64,000 nucleotides of DNA, taken from contig NC_135170.1 in NCBI RefSeq assembly GCF_041146795.1, positions 21,694,033 to 21,758,032 on the forward strand, in the 5' to 3' direction. Shown here one piece after another: positions 14,101 to 27,700 of the stretch. The number at the start of each line of letters is the position of its first letter. Positions within the stretch are counted from its first letter, which is position 1. Below the pieces are notes generated by a model. The model had not been told where the DNA came from and made no database searches. It saw only the letters and a list, made by a program, of their open reading frames with translations. The translations under genes and the position numbers were made by a program. The DNA comes from Maylandia zebra (taxonomy: Eukaryota; Chordata; Actinopteri; Cichliformes; Cichlidae).

Positions 14101-14459
14101 ATTTAATTCCCAACTCATTGCATAGTAATACTTGGCCATCATCACTTTTTTTTAGTATCATTTCCAACATGCATGGAACAGCTAAGGAATACCGTGTTGT
14201 ATTAATGAAGATGGTAAATAGACTGGTTCACATGTGGCACTCTTATACTTCACAAGTAGAGTAGCTCTTCTTTTTTTCTATGTCTAAGTGCTTTTGTCTA
14301 ACATTCACACTAAGATGAACACATCAGGGACGACTTGGAGTGCAAAGATACATTGGCATGCAGACTGGAGCATGGCTTGCCCCACTAAACTTCTTGATTA
14401 GTAAATGACCTGCTCTGAATCTTGAGTTACCCAGATGAAAGAGTCTGTGTTAAGATTTA
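11161..14459. other. Non-coding, AT-rich intergenic stretch
   Basis: No coding exon is recognised. It contains the CA/GC microsatellite near 12325-12390 and a short C-run near 12652-12662. Open frames on both strands are short and low in complexity. Confidence 0.5.
12325..12390. repeat. Interrupted CA/CG microsatellite
   Basis: Repeated CA units with CG and tgtg interruptions, directly visible. A chance minus-strand frame across it encodes Cys/Val/Arg-rich low-complexity sequence and is not a gene. Confidence 0.85.
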
Positions 14460-15540
14460 CAATGGGTGGTAGGTGGCATAATTTAGTTAGGTGGTCCATA
14501 AGGCCTCAGTGACACCTAGAGATCCTCTGGCAACCTTTGGCTGCTAGGGAAAAACATGCGTTCCCTGAATGGTTGGTAAGCGGTTGCTGGCCTTTGCAAG
14601 GTGAAATCGGTTATCAAAAGGATGATGCACCAAACACCTCTTTGTGATTCCTTTGGTCAATAGCAGGTTGCTGCAGCTGTCTGAAGTTTGCATGGAAGAT
14701 GCAAACACTTGCTAACTACTAGCCGAACTTTAGTGAAACTTGGAAAAAATGCAACTCAAACTGAATTTCACCACTGCTGGGATAGCAGCAGTTAGCCAGC
14801 AGTTGGTGTCATCCATAGCTAGCTAACTACAGGCAACTGTAGGGTGACCAACTGTCCTCTTTTCCACGGACATGTACCCTTTTCATGTTCTGTCCGGGGC
14901 GTCCGGGGGGATTTTCGAGATGGATGAAAATGCCTGGGTTTTCCTATTGGCCTACAGAGGACGCATATGTGTGACGTCATCCCCGAGCTGCTGCTTTGTG
15001 AGTGATTGTTCTGGGCTTACAGATGGGACAGATGATGTTTAAAAGATGTCAAAGCGCAAATGCATCCTTTCAGACGAACTGCAAAAGAAATTTCCCTCAT
15101 CCCGGTACTGGTAATTTTTCTTATACAGATGAGGCATCATTACTGTAGCATTATTTAATTCCAGAGGTTTTTAAGTTATTTTTTTTGCACTTGTTGGCTT
15201 CTAAAAGCCATAACACAGAGAAGGCATCGTTTAAATATGTTAAATATGTTTCTTTAAGCAAACAGTATTATTAAAGTTCTTCATGACTGGGCCAAGTGTC
15301 CTCTTTTTTGGAAATCAAAATATGGTCACCCTAAGCAATTGAAACAATCTGTTAGCGACCAAAGCAATCTTATATACCTCTCTGTGACCAGTTTCACCTA
15401 GCGACTGCCAGCAACCACTGGTTAACTATGGAATACACATTTTTCCCTAGTAACTCACTGACTCATCCCTAGGGCTGTCTGACAGGGGTTTAGCTATTGA
15501 TTTCACAGACTTTTTTCTGGCGACTAGTAGTTGCTGGGGG
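14460..15540. repeat. Unclassified repeat split by a hAT insertion
   Basis: Both flanks of the hAT at 14840-15333 contain related words of the type 'ttccctag..gcgact..tggttgcc', including gcgactgccagcaaccac near 15400 and tggcaacctttggctgctag near 14530. A similar block recurs near 25750-25810 (gcgactggtggttgccag). This suggests one interspersed family present in several copies. No coding content is visible and the limits are approximate. Confidence 0.35.
14840..15333 (+). mobile_element. Short hAT-type DNA transposon
   Basis: The element starts TAGGGTGACCA and ends TGGTCACCCTA, which are inverted termini. Flanking octamers ggcaactg (14832-14839) and agcaattg (15334-15341) match at 6 of 8 positions, as expected of an aged hAT target duplication. 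Near 15046 a frame opens MSKRKCILSDELQKKFP, which resembles the N terminus of a fish hAT transposase family. The rest of the transposase is missing, so it is an internally deleted copy. Confidence 0.7.
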
Positions 15541-15814
15541 GAGGGGGTCACAGATTAGTCTCAAACTCTTCTTCTGCATCATTCAAAATACCAGCAGAGC
15601 AAATTTGCCTGCTGTCTCTCTGTGTCAGTTTCAGTCATTTAGGAGCCTATTGACGATCATAAGACATCCCAGCACGTATGCAAATCATGACACCTAGGAG
15701 TCTGGGCAAAACATTTGTATGTAATGAGTTGGGAATGAAAACAGGCTGTTTAAACATTTGCCTTATTTATGTCAATTATCAGGGTACAAAGAAGAAGGGA
15801 AAATGATCTGCAAT

Positions 15815-15891
<77 letters not shown>

Positions 15892-15933
15892 CACATATAT
15901 ATATATATATGTATGTATATATGTGTATGTATG

Positions 15934-16024
<91 letters not shown>
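15815..16024. repeat. Long AT dinucleotide microsatellite
   Basis: About 200 bases of nearly pure AT with a central GT/AC-bearing interruption near 15886-15938. Frames on both strands give Tyr-Ile repeats only and are artefacts. Such tracts are highly variable and prone to assembly error. Confidence 0.95.
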
Positions 16025-16026
<2 letters not shown>

Positions 16027-17512
16027 TTAATCACTGTGTTTTAGGATTGTTAGTCAGTTTTTGCTCTCATGGCTTCTAAAGTGCAAGCAAAGAAACGACA
16101 TGCAGGCAGTCACGCCCTCAAGTGTCTCAGACAGTGTCGAACAAGAGTTTGGAGGGCACGACTTTATCAGCTATGACAGACACACCTCACATTCATCAGA
16201 TTTAAAGCCTTACAGAAAGAAAGACGTGAGGTGTGTCATCCCAGGTATTAACAGAAATCTGCCCTTTGGCACAGCTCCATTCTCACTAGATTGATGAACA
16301 CTTCTAATGCCCCAAGGTGTCTGCAGAATGGATGTGCATTGATCTCAGTGCACTCTGTCTGTGGGCAATACAGTATAGGGTTTGTGTGTGTGTGTGTATA
16401 TGTGTGTGTGTTCTCATTTATGGTTTGTTACCAGGCAATACTGAGACAGAGTTGATGTACGTGACTATATTTCTGTATAAAATGTTACAGAAGTGCCATT
16501 GCCCAGCAGCAGAAAGAGCAGAGCAGAGCTGTGTCACCTTGGGCTTGAGACCAAATTCACTGCTGCATCATGGGAGCAAAAAAACAAAAAAACTTTGGAC
16601 GGAGGGCAAAACCCCCCCAAACAAACAAATGGAGCAGCTTTTTCTGTCCTCTCTATCTTTCTCTCTTTCTCAGTCTCTTACAAAGATAAAGGGTTAAAGA
16701 GATGTTCAGCTACATTCATTATATTCTTCCGGTTAATGGCTAACAGTAAGTCACCAAGGACCATTAATAGTTAAAGAGGACTATCTACTTACAGCAGAAA
16801 TTTCCTCATCCTAATACTGGAGAAGGGATTACTACATAAAATGACACCTTGGCACCACACCAACTCCAAGTCATATTTTTTTTAATCTTTTTTTTTGTTT
16901 TTTTTGCAAAGCTACAATAACAGTCATATCTACCATCACATAAATTGTTTACCAACAATAAGCAGAGTGCCTATTCAGCCTACAGCAGTCTGCAAGCTTG
17001 GACGTTGGATGACTCGATCTTCCACAGCGAGTGTCGACTTGGAGGTGACCTGCACTGCTAGGGTGAACTCAGCACACGCAAGGAAAAGTCTGGGAGGGCT
17101 GCTCGTTTTATGAAAGCCCTACTTAACATGCCGTGGAGACTCTTCTGCGTGTTAAACTGGAAATGACAGCGCTGTTTTACATTGCTTGAGAAAGAGCGTG
17201 AGGATCATGTGGCAGTGGGCACACTGTCAGTGGCTCTGCCTGAGTGAATCACCCCTTGAGGTGAGATGTTTAGTGCCCACACTCTTACTGAAACTTTGCC
17301 TTTTGGAAATGACTCCCAGCAGCAAAAGACACAGCTGTTCGAAGCTCTTCATCGGCAGCGTGCAGCACGGCCCGCAGTAACTTTGACGCCCCACAGAGGA
17401 CTTGTTTTTATAGTTTTGTCAGTTTATATGTTACAAATGGTGGCTCATACTGAGTGCTAGATGGTCGTGATGTCTTTTTATCAGTCTACAGCCATCAGTT
17501 ACTTACAGTAGA
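16025..17512. other. Non-coding stretch downstream of gpr139
   Basis: Lies beyond the 3' end of gpr139, which is transcribed toward lower coordinates. It includes a TG microsatellite near 16379-16412. No further gene is recognised. Confidence 0.5.
16379..16412. repeat. TG dinucleotide microsatellite
   Basis: A short run of TG units interrupted once by TATA, directly visible. Confidence 0.85.
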
Positions 17513-17518
17513 TTTATT
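17513..17518 (-). terminator. Candidate poly(A) signal of gpr139
   Basis: AATAAA on the minus strand, about 270 bases beyond the gpr139 stop codon. It is the nearest canonical hexamer I noticed downstream of the stop. Its use is inferred from position only. Confidence 0.4.
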
Positions 17519-17784
17519 TTTTTGCATGAAGGAAACCATCAACACCTATTCAGTGCTGGTCGCTGCTTTGTGAATACTTTTTTGAACATCAGAAGCCTTG
17601 CTGGTTGTTTTTCCACCTTGCTTTGCTCAAAGGTAGTTGAACCATTTGCTCAATAGGTGTTTTGACATTTTCAAGCCTTAAAAGATACAGGCAAAGCTGG
17701 TCACCATCGAGACAAGCCTGAATACACCCGCTGCCCCACCCCTCCAGTGATTGAGGGTAGGGGAAGCAACTCGTGGCTAAGAGC

Positions 17785-18797
17785 TCAAGAGGAAATGCAG
17801 ATGGGCTTCCCATTTTTGTCATACTGGTACACCAGCATCTTGATGCAGTGGGAGTTGGCTGGTGAGATCCAGGGACTGCTTGTGATGGAGAAGTTGTGGC
17901 TGGCGTAGAATGGCGGCGGCTGCTTCCGGCAGTGGACCAAGGCTCGCAGCACATTGGCCGCCATGCTCCGGAAACGCTTGCTGATGAAGCAGTAGAGGAA
18001 GAAGTTGATCCCGGTGTTGAGCAGTGCTAGCATGTTTGCCAGATCCGTGAGTACATGGAGCAGACGGCTGGCAGTTTGTGATACCGGGGGAGACGAGTAG
18101 AAGTGGTAGAGGATCACGAGGGTGCGCGGTGCCCACAGAACAGCAAAAATGGAGGTGATGGCGAGGAGGATGGCGGTGGTCTTGCCGGTTGAATAACCAC
18201 GCAGACGGAAACAGCTACGGCGTCTGCGCAGCTTACGCACAATGACGGCATTAAGGGAAAAGAAGACCGTGCAGGGTAGGAGGTACACGGTGGCACAGTG
18301 GGCCCACACAAGGATGTGCTGGGCCACCGTTCTTTTGTCGCCCTCTTCTCCTCCTCCTTCTCCTTCTCTTCCGCCCCCTCCTCGATCACTACTACCCAGT
18401 CCAGGAAGGCTGTGCCAAAACTCAGGCCACCAGTAGTAGGGAGCTGCAGAGACCAAGCATCCAACGTAGACGGCGAATATCACTCTGCGTGTGCGGGCTG
18501 GGTAGGAGACCGTGTGGTAGCGCAGAGGGTGACAAACAGCGATGTAACGATCAATGGTAAGAGGCACGGTGATCCAGATGGAGGTGTGGATGGAGGAAAA
18601 CTCCAGCACCTGAACTGCGTTATTTAATGACGGAGGCAGCGGCGCTGCCAAAATAAAATCCTCCAATATAAAGTCAACAAAAACAATGAGGAACAGAACG
18701 AGGATGTCGGCGGCTGCCAGAGCCAGGAGATAATTGTAGGAGGACTTCTGACGACGCAGCACCAGCTGGGACAGGATTACCACAGTCAGGATGTTAG
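17785..18797 (-). CDS. gpr139: gpr139 coding exon 2
   Basis: Encodes residues 49-385, from mid helix 1 to the C terminus. The acceptor reads cctcctcctAG on the minus strand directly before CTAACATCCTG (ANIL). The frame stays open another 150 codons upstream of this acceptor, but that stretch is low-complexity intron and transposon sequence, not receptor. The exon ends with TAG at 17785-17787. Confidence 0.9.
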
Positions 18798-21700
18798 CTA
18801 GGAGGAGGTGGGAGGGGGATGCGGACAGGTGATTGAAAGAAGATAGAGGAAATAGGGAAATGATGAGGAAGGAAAAAGTATGATGAGATCGGGAAAAGGT
18901 ATGGGCATGGATTAGGGCAGGGAGAAAACAGAGAAATTGAGTGTTAGTGAGCAGATAATTGAAAGCGCTAGCAATAAACAAGACAGCAACAGAGAGGGAG
19001 TTGATAGTGATATGTCGATCGCGAATGAAATGGCTCTTAGAGCCAGATCTTTGACGTGAACAACGCGAGACCTGGCTCCTTATCGCGAGCCGTGGTTTTT
19101 TTTTTTTTTCTTTCTCGCACCCTCTCTCGCACTTTTTTCCGCTTTGTGCTTTGCACTGGGAAGAGGGGGGAGGGGCGATAGTTACACTCGCAGTAGCACA
19201 GGAACAGAGCGGGAGGGAGAGACAGAGAAAGAGAGCCAGGGACAACATCACATTAGAATGGTATAGTAATCATCCACAACTATTTTCAGTTGCAGATGAT
19301 AAAGGATTCAGAAAGTTTATTCATGCAGGTCCATATGACAGAGATTATGCATGTTCTTTTTGTTTTCATATTTTAATTTATTTAATTGTGTTGTGGTTTG
19401 CAGTGTTTTGTGTGGTTTCACTTTAAATTGGTTTAAAAGGAAAAAGCTGAAAATTTAAATAGTTAAAAGTTGAAATGTGAATAATTGGGTTTGTATTATA
19501 TGATTTATTTATTACATTTTATGTGGAGTGAATAAATAAAAGTATATTTACGGTGACCCCTAGAGACAAAGCACGTACAAACTTCAAAACACGTAAAAAC
19601 TCCAAAACACGTACAAAAGACAACAGAAGTGCTCCAGGATGCTGGGCGCAGTGTTGAGCTTTTGTTACCTAGTGGTTACCTAGTGAATATATATGAGTGC
19701 TTGTGTATAAATACACAAACAATACACATATGCTTTCAGTTGTGTAATTTAAGTGATCTAGGTAGCTCTGTTTTGGAAGTTCAGTTAAAGCTAGAAATGT
19801 GTTTTGGAGTTTGTACGTGCTTTGTCTCTAGGGGCCACCGCATATATTTACATATAAACATATATAAATAAAACCACTTTTCGGAGCCGAAAGAGCCGGC
19901 TCTTTTTAGTGAGCCGAGCCGAAAGAGTCGGTTCTCTAAAAAGAGCTGGAAATCCCATCACTAGGAGTTGATAGCAATAGAGATACTGCAGACAGGTAGG
20001 TGCTAACACAAGCTCAACACAAAAAGCAGACACCAAAATTAGGAGGCTAGAAAATTTAAACTGAGCAAAAAAGAAAGCACATCAACAGCACCACCTAAAA
20101 GCAGGTGTAAAAGCATGCCGAGTGAACTCTGTGCCCTGTGACATTTTCTTGCAGTTTCAGTCCACAGTATACAAAAATATTCAATTCTGTCATTATTCCC
20201 AGACAGTGTTTTCCATGTTCAAACAGCTCCTATTCTGTAAACCTTCTCTAGTTTATTGATCCCCTTCATCTACACCTGCTGTGTGATTCCAGCAGCACCT
20301 GCCTGTGCCTTTGGCCAAATTGTTATCTGCAATAAAGAGCGAACCCACAACAAAAACAGGAGGGCAGCGTGCAGCATCGCAGCCTTGGCAATTTGCTGAG
20401 TTCACTACTATGTGCCATCCTGCTGCCGGCAATTTCGGTCCTAAAACAAAGCACAAGGGCACCCCATCTCTCCATTTGCCTCTGTTTTCGATTTTTATTC
20501 CATGTGCCCAGCAAGCTCCATAATAACTTCTCATCCAGCCTGCCAAGTTTCTCTCCCAGCTGATTTATTACGCATTTGTTTTACAGGTAAATACCCAAGA
20601 TGGAGTGCAAAAAGGTCTGAATGTGATTTAGCTCACGACTGCATTTAGTCTGACTGCTGTGCATCTGAGAGGCACCAGCACAGCTTTCTGGCTCTCACGT
20701 GGACCTGCACATCCCATTTCTCCAATCAGTGCAAATTGCACATTGCTCCCAAGATAGTCTCATCACGTCAGCAAGGTTTATAGGCCTCACTCAAACCCTT
20801 CCCAAACTTCGAGGGCACAGCACACAAAATGCATGCTTGGCTTACTCTGTAATATGAATGGAAGTAAAGACTGAGACAAAGACTAAAATCAGTGAAATGA
20901 ATCATCAGCATTGCTGGTACATTTTAAAATTGAAAACATTTCATCACCGCGAGTGCGAGGAAGGAGGGTACTTAATTTGACAGTTCAGTACACATCGTTT
21001 AATTGATTAACTGCTCATTCCTGTTTGTCTAATAAAATCTAATTGGGGACCTATGCTTCCACTTATTTTTTGTTACTTCTGTGAGGTGGCCTCCATGTGC
21101 TGGTGTAGCGGGTGCAGTGCCTAGCCTCAAAGGTATTGATCAAAGCTGAATTCAAGTGAGACCTTCTGGGATGCTACGTGTCTGTAGATCTGACATGGTC
21201 CCTGGGTCTTGGAGGAGTATTCTTGGATCCTTTTGTTTTGAGCATAATTCATACTCAGATTTTATCCTGTGTTACTTTTGAAAATTAGGCTTTCTGTGTT
21301 GTTTATATCTGTATTTTATGTCTTACTAACAAAAAACCTGCCCTACGGATGGTTTTTGCCAAGTCTGTGGAACTTTTTCACGTCATTTATATATGAAAAG
21401 ACATGTTGTTCTTGAATGAATAATCTTTGCAAGCTATATCTTCACTGTATAAGAAAAAGCAATTACAATTACAGGCCCTATTAGCATTACTGTTTGATAA
21501 ACATTTACAGATATGAATGAGAACACATGATACTTGACTAAAAATTGCTTAGCAAATTGTACAACATGCATGTAATGTAGATGTAATGGCACAGCTCATT
21601 TTGAGATCAGCTACTACACGTAATCATACGTCTATAATTAATCTCTTCATCCTGGTATTCTATGGCAAATGCCAATGGGGCTCCATGGCAGTGAGTACAG

Positions 21701-24700
21701 GGCCCTCAGCCCACTCATGTAGCCGGTTTCTGATTGCTTGGTTAGCCTACTGGTGTGGTGGGAGACACAGCAAACCTGGCAACGGAATTTATTGATGTGC
21801 CGTCCTGGTGGAGTTGGACTACCTGCATAAGCTCTGTAGGGACCAGGTATCGCCTCATGCAACCAGCAGTGACACTAACCCTAGCCAAATGCAAAACTAT
21901 TGAAAGAACAGTCAGAAAAGATGACAAGGGAGAAAAAATGGGAGCAGCCTCCGCTTATTTGTGTTTTTTCATTCCTGTTGTTTCATTGTTGCCCCTCTAC
22001 TGCACCCGTTGGTAATTTAATTAGCACCAACGCATCTGAAACGAATCCACTCTGCTAGTTGACTGACTAGGCAGATATTACAGAAGGTTAACAGAATTGA
22101 TGCTATACTGTGATTTAAGTGTCCCTTAATTTTTTTGTGCAGTGTATTTCACCATCAACACAGCCTATTATGACACTGATCAATAGTGCCACAGATTAGA
22201 TACAGGACTGGGAGGAGATCCCCCTAAGACCCAACCCAGCATCACCTCAGAGACATGCCCAGATGTTGTGCATATAGATAGATGGGTGGCTAATCCAACC
22301 CTCAAAGGGATGAGGATTATGACTTTCACTGTTACGCCTACACAATGTATGTCAGTAAAAAGTTTTAGCTTGAATACTTTGTTCATCACGATACAATGTG
22401 AGCTTTAGGTTTTCTCTTGCTTTTTCTTTTAGGCATCAAATAGTGTAATTTTTTGTGATCTGTAGACTTACTTCAACAAATCTGACTTAAACTCAATGCA
22501 AAACAAATTTGTGATATTCTTGAGGTCTTCTCAACCGGCTCAATGCATTTCTCTTGAAATATTTACTGTTTATTTCTACACATTTTTCAGTATTAGTTTG
22601 CTAACAGTTATCTTCTGCTTGCTTAATTGGTGCATTGCTACCTGTGGTTGTTGTTGTTTTTAAATACACCAGTGCCACCAACTACACACTAGAAGAATAG
22701 ATTGCAAGCATCAGTAGGGCTGCTTATCAACTAAATGGGTTTCTAAGTGAAAAATGGACTTTCTCCTAAAAACTGTGCTGCATAATGCTCAGGATACCTT
22801 TAATGGACTCTGGCTATCAACTTTCATAACCAAGGTTATCTATCTTCCTGAAACGCTGATGCTGACATTTTGAAAATAAACGTTATTTTTCCCTGAAAGC
22901 GATGATCCGTGAATTCTGTTTGCTACCACTTTATTTGAAGGTGTGTCACCCTGAGCCATGGGATGAGTCTTTTTTGATGTTTATGGTCGATGTCAGTGAG
23001 TGTTTTTAGGTCATTTATGTTATTTTAAACTAATACCAAAATGGTTTGAGACATCAATGTTATGATAACATGACATTACCAAAGATTAGGTTACTGTACA
23101 ACCGGGGTTTCATGCCTTGTTCAACCTGCACCGCTGTAGCTGAGGTCAAAGAAAACATTCAAGGCACTTCAAGTAAAGTCTTACCTTCTGTTCTGATAAT
23201 ATTCAGTGAAGGCAGCCATTTATTTAATGCATTTGAACCTTTTTTTGTCCTCACAGGAACGTAAGTGCAGTGTGAAATTCAGAGACACGTTTTGAGTCAC
23301 TTGTTTCCAGTTTATCCAGAGATTTCTATTTCATGCTCTATTAGTTCAATAACCTAACTAACGATAAAATACACACAACATTGCATGTGTGCTTTGCTGT
23401 TGCTGCATAACCCTCTTTAAGTCAAACCTGCCGGAGACACGTAAACATTACACTTTACACAACAGCTTCACAGACATCAAAGCACTCAGTGGCAGTCACA
23501 GTCCACACAGTGTGTCTGTGTGTGTGTATGTTCTGTGATCCTTGTGCCTCCCTCTGCAGTAAAAGATCTGGGATTGGATTAAATATGGCAGCTTGAAGTC
23601 TGGTACATCACACTTCACAGCCTCTGCCACTGTCAACTGATTAGAAATTACAAAGCCAGCTCTGGATAACGACTAAAGTTGTGCGGAGGATGTGCAGCAG
23701 ACGACACAAACGCACATAGAAATGCATGTGCGGCTCCACAAATGTGCATAAAAAACACACAGATCGATAGGGAAGCACCAATTCATTAACGATCTATCAA
23801 TAACCACAAATGAGACGTCAAAGCTGCTCACAACACCCAACAACTTAACAAATATCAGTCACATCACAATTGCACAGCTCACTATCCTCTCCATAGCTGA
23901 GTTGCTTTCGTCTTAAATCTTGTCTGACTGTGTCATCGATTCTTTGAGTTTAAAGCTGCTTGTTGTTGTTTTTGATTTTAATTTTGGTAGATTACAGATT
24001 ACACAACTCAAATCAAACAGTAAGAGATGTGGTACTTAATCGTTTGTGCTATGAGGTGTATATTAACCCCAAATGAGAGACAGTATAGCGATTTTGTGTC
24101 ATGTGAAGGTGTTTTAATCTTTTCCCTTTGATTTGACAAAACTTTAATAACAAAAAAACCCTTGATTTTCTTTTTATTTGACTGTTGGCAGTTGATTTGG
24201 GTAACAGGGGTCAAGTTTGGTTGGTTGCTCCCAGTTACTGAGCACATTGTCGTTGCTGTTTGCAGGACATTAAGTCAAAGTCAGCGCATTGATTTTTAGA
24301 CCAAAAAAACATTTGGATCTTGGTAATCGGCTAACTGAGTTACTGTCTGAAGGAAAAATGTCATGTCCTTCTTCTGGCTTCTTAAACGTATGGCTTTGCT
24401 ATATTTTTTTGTCATTCATAGCATTTTGAATACATGTGGGTTGGGATTATTGATCAGATAAATTTTACTTTAGGTTAACAAGCCAACAATGCTCAGGGTC
24501 TAGGAGATGTCACTGGGGTCATACTGACATAAAAGTATACTTAGTGACACCATGATTTTATTTATATGTAGGCTAATTGCTTTTTGTTTTGCTTCCTTAC
24601 TCAGTATATCATTGTCTTTTGTACTTGTCTAGTCACATGACTCTTAAGTACTTTTACTTTATTATTACGGTCATCACATCATCTTTTTTCCAACTCAGAA

Positions 24701-27700
24701 ATGGCTTTATTTGGATGAGAGGACATTAGTAATCTGCATCCATAACTGTATGAGGACTCAAAATTTCACTCACTGGGCTGTACTATACAGCAAGCTATAC
24801 CTCAACTGACAACAGCTAACGGCTTAAGATGACCGCATTGGTAGCACTGTTAACCATCGCTGTGAGTCCATCGCCATTACAGTGGTTCTGAGGGCTTGCC
24901 AGACAGTATTTTCCTTAGTGATAAGCCTCATGACTCAGACAAAACCTCCATATCTGAGCTGATATAGGAATTGAAAACATGGGAATTGGAAGCAAAGAAA
25001 TCATTGAGTTGTTTTCAAAGTTTTCACCAGAAATTAATTATTTTTCAAGCTATATAATCTGGTAATTTCTGAGCTTTTGCGCTAATACAGTATAATAATG
25101 GATTGGATTTATATAGCGCTTTTCAAGGCACCCAAAGCGCTTTACAATACCACTATTCATTCACTCTCACATTCATACACTGGTGGAGGCAGCTACAGTT
25201 GTAGCCACAGATGCCCTGGGGCAGACTGACAGAAGGGAGGCTGCCATATCGCGCCATCGGCCCCTCTGGCCAACACCAGTAGGCAAGTAGGGTAAAGTGT
25301 CTTGCCCAGGGACACAACGACCAGGACAGAGAGCCCAGGGATCGAACCGGCGACCTTCCGGTTACAGATGCGATTCCCACCCCCCTGAGCCACGGTCGCC
25401 CAGGGGGCAGAAAAAATCCACTCCTGTCTTCAACCTACCACTACTGCAAGGTTACAAAAATTGAGAGTTGCATGACCCTGAAAAAACAACACTGAAGTCT
25501 GGCTTGTGCTCTTGTGCTGCCATTCGTGAAGGTGACAACAGTGTGAATAATGAACTCTTTAGTCACAGCCCCCTGTCACTCCAAACAGCCACACCTGTAG
25601 TAATGTATAATGTTAATCCTGCAATTTAACCAGACAGCAGCTGGTGAGTGTTTTTAATCAGTGTGTTCCATGCAAACTATGGGGAACATCAGGAATCTGC
25701 TACCGAGCAAAGCAATCACAAGGATGTTTTCATGAAGCAGTCAAGGAATGCACGATTTTTCCTTAGCGACTGGTGGTTGCCAGGGAGTCACTGACCAATC
25801 TGTAGACCTGTGCAACTGGGGCTTAAGCAATCCATTTCCTGGGTACTGTCATCAGTCACTGGGAAATGATTGGTCTTTTTTTCCCACTTGATGCTATCAG
25901 ACCTAGGGGAAATGTGGACCAGCAGCAAGTGGCACACAGGCTAGAGAGCACTGCGTAGCCAATTATAAAAAACTGGATTAATAGAGAGGACACCAAAGTT
26001 AGCGTCTTGCTCATTTATTTCTGGGCTACCATTCATTCACTCAACCTATACACACAGTACAAGTCACATTAAACCAAGCATTCTTCAAATAGTTACAGAA
26101 TGCAAACTTTAAAAAGCAAAAAACGCAATAATTCAAAATAATTTTACTTATTCAAATACTCATAACTTAAAAAAAACACAAAACCCGGCTGAAGGATAAC
26201 TTACAGCATAACTCAAATAGCTCATTTAATGTTCACACAACATTCCCACAACATTCGCGCCATATACGCTATTACTCTTGAACGTATTGTTACCAGAGCG
26301 TAAATACAACATGGCGGCAGACGACTGCGAATGCCATGCTCATCAAATCACAGGCTTTCCCCTTAACTCATGTACTCCCTACTGTCTGGTTAACACTAGA
26401 ACAAACTCTACAACACATTTTCTGAATTTGCAGATTGCTTCTATCACAACGCACACCTGTATGACTGGGGCCTTATCTACCTGACCATATACCGTCACCA
26501 TGATTGTCATGCAATCAAATAAATGAATGAGATAGCATGATGTGGATAGCGATCATGTGTCTGTAAAACCTCTATAGACACCAAAACAGTTTTTTTCTTT
26601 TACTGTGAAACCTTGGAGTCATTTTTGACCAGGACATGTCCTTCAACGCACATATTAAACAAATATGTAAGACTGCTTTCTTCCATTTGTGCAACATCTC
26701 TAAAATTAGAAATATCCTGTCTCAGAGTGACGCTGAAAAACTAGTTCATGCATTCATTACTTCCAGGCTGGACTACTGTAATTCATTATTATCAGGATGT
26801 CCTAAAAACTCGCTGAAAAGTCTTCAGCTAATCCAAAATGCTGCAGCAAGAGTACTGACAGGGACTAGAAAGAGAGAGCATATTTCTCCTGTTTTGGCTT
26901 CCCTTCATTGGCTTCCTGTTAAATCCAGAATTGAATTCAAAATCCTGCTCCTCACATACAAGGTCTTAAATAATCAGGCCCCATCTTATCTTAATGACCT
27001 TGTAGTACCATATCACCCTATTAGAGCACTTCGCTCTCCCACTGCAGGCCTACTTGTTGTTCCTAGAGTATTTAAAAGTAGAATGGGAGGGAGAGCCTTC
27101 AGTTTTCAGGCCCCTCTTCTGTGGAACCAGCTTCCAGTTTGGATTCGGGAGACAGACACTATCTCTACTTTTAAGATTAGGCTTAAAACTTTCCTTTTTG
27201 CTAAAGCATATAGTTAGGGCTGGACCAGGTGACCTTGAATCCTCCCTTAGTTATGCTGCAATAGACGTAGGCTGCCGGGGATTCCCATGATCAATCAATC
27301 AATCAATCAATCAAAGCTTTATTCGTCACATGCAGGTTGCCCTGCAGTGAAATGGGACCCCCCCCCCCCCCCCCGACCTTACACATATAGCACAAACATT
27401 ACATGGGGATACAGGTCGGAGATTGGTAGAATCAGAGAAAAAAAACATTGAAATGTACACTACAGTGGGGAAAGTACAAGAGGAAAAAAAGAGACCCCTA
27501 CTCATGCTGTGCTTCCATGGTAGGACAGCATGAGAACAGGAAACACAAAAAACTCCTCTGCACAAAGAGCACATAAATGTCCACAGCACAACATTATGAA
27601 GACATGACAAGCTACAGGGGTGGGTGGGGGGTGAGGAGTAATCCGAAGCGAACACAGCATTGATGCTGGTTGTACTGATGCATTGAGTTTTTCCTTTCCA

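Noticed and set aside
15750..16044. Tyr-Ile repeat proteins on both strands
   Set aside because: These are direct translations of an AT microsatellite in several frames.
18798..19251. N-terminal extension of the gpr139 exon 2 frame (about 150 codons)
   Set aside because: It precedes a good splice acceptor, runs into the hAT at 19005, is low-complexity, and the true GPR139 N terminus is found in exon 1 at 36588-36732.
25153..25393. Conserved 75-residue protein shared with 39078-39327
   Set aside because: Both lie inside the two SINE copies. The shared peptide reflects near-identical SINE DNA with an internal Pol III promoter.
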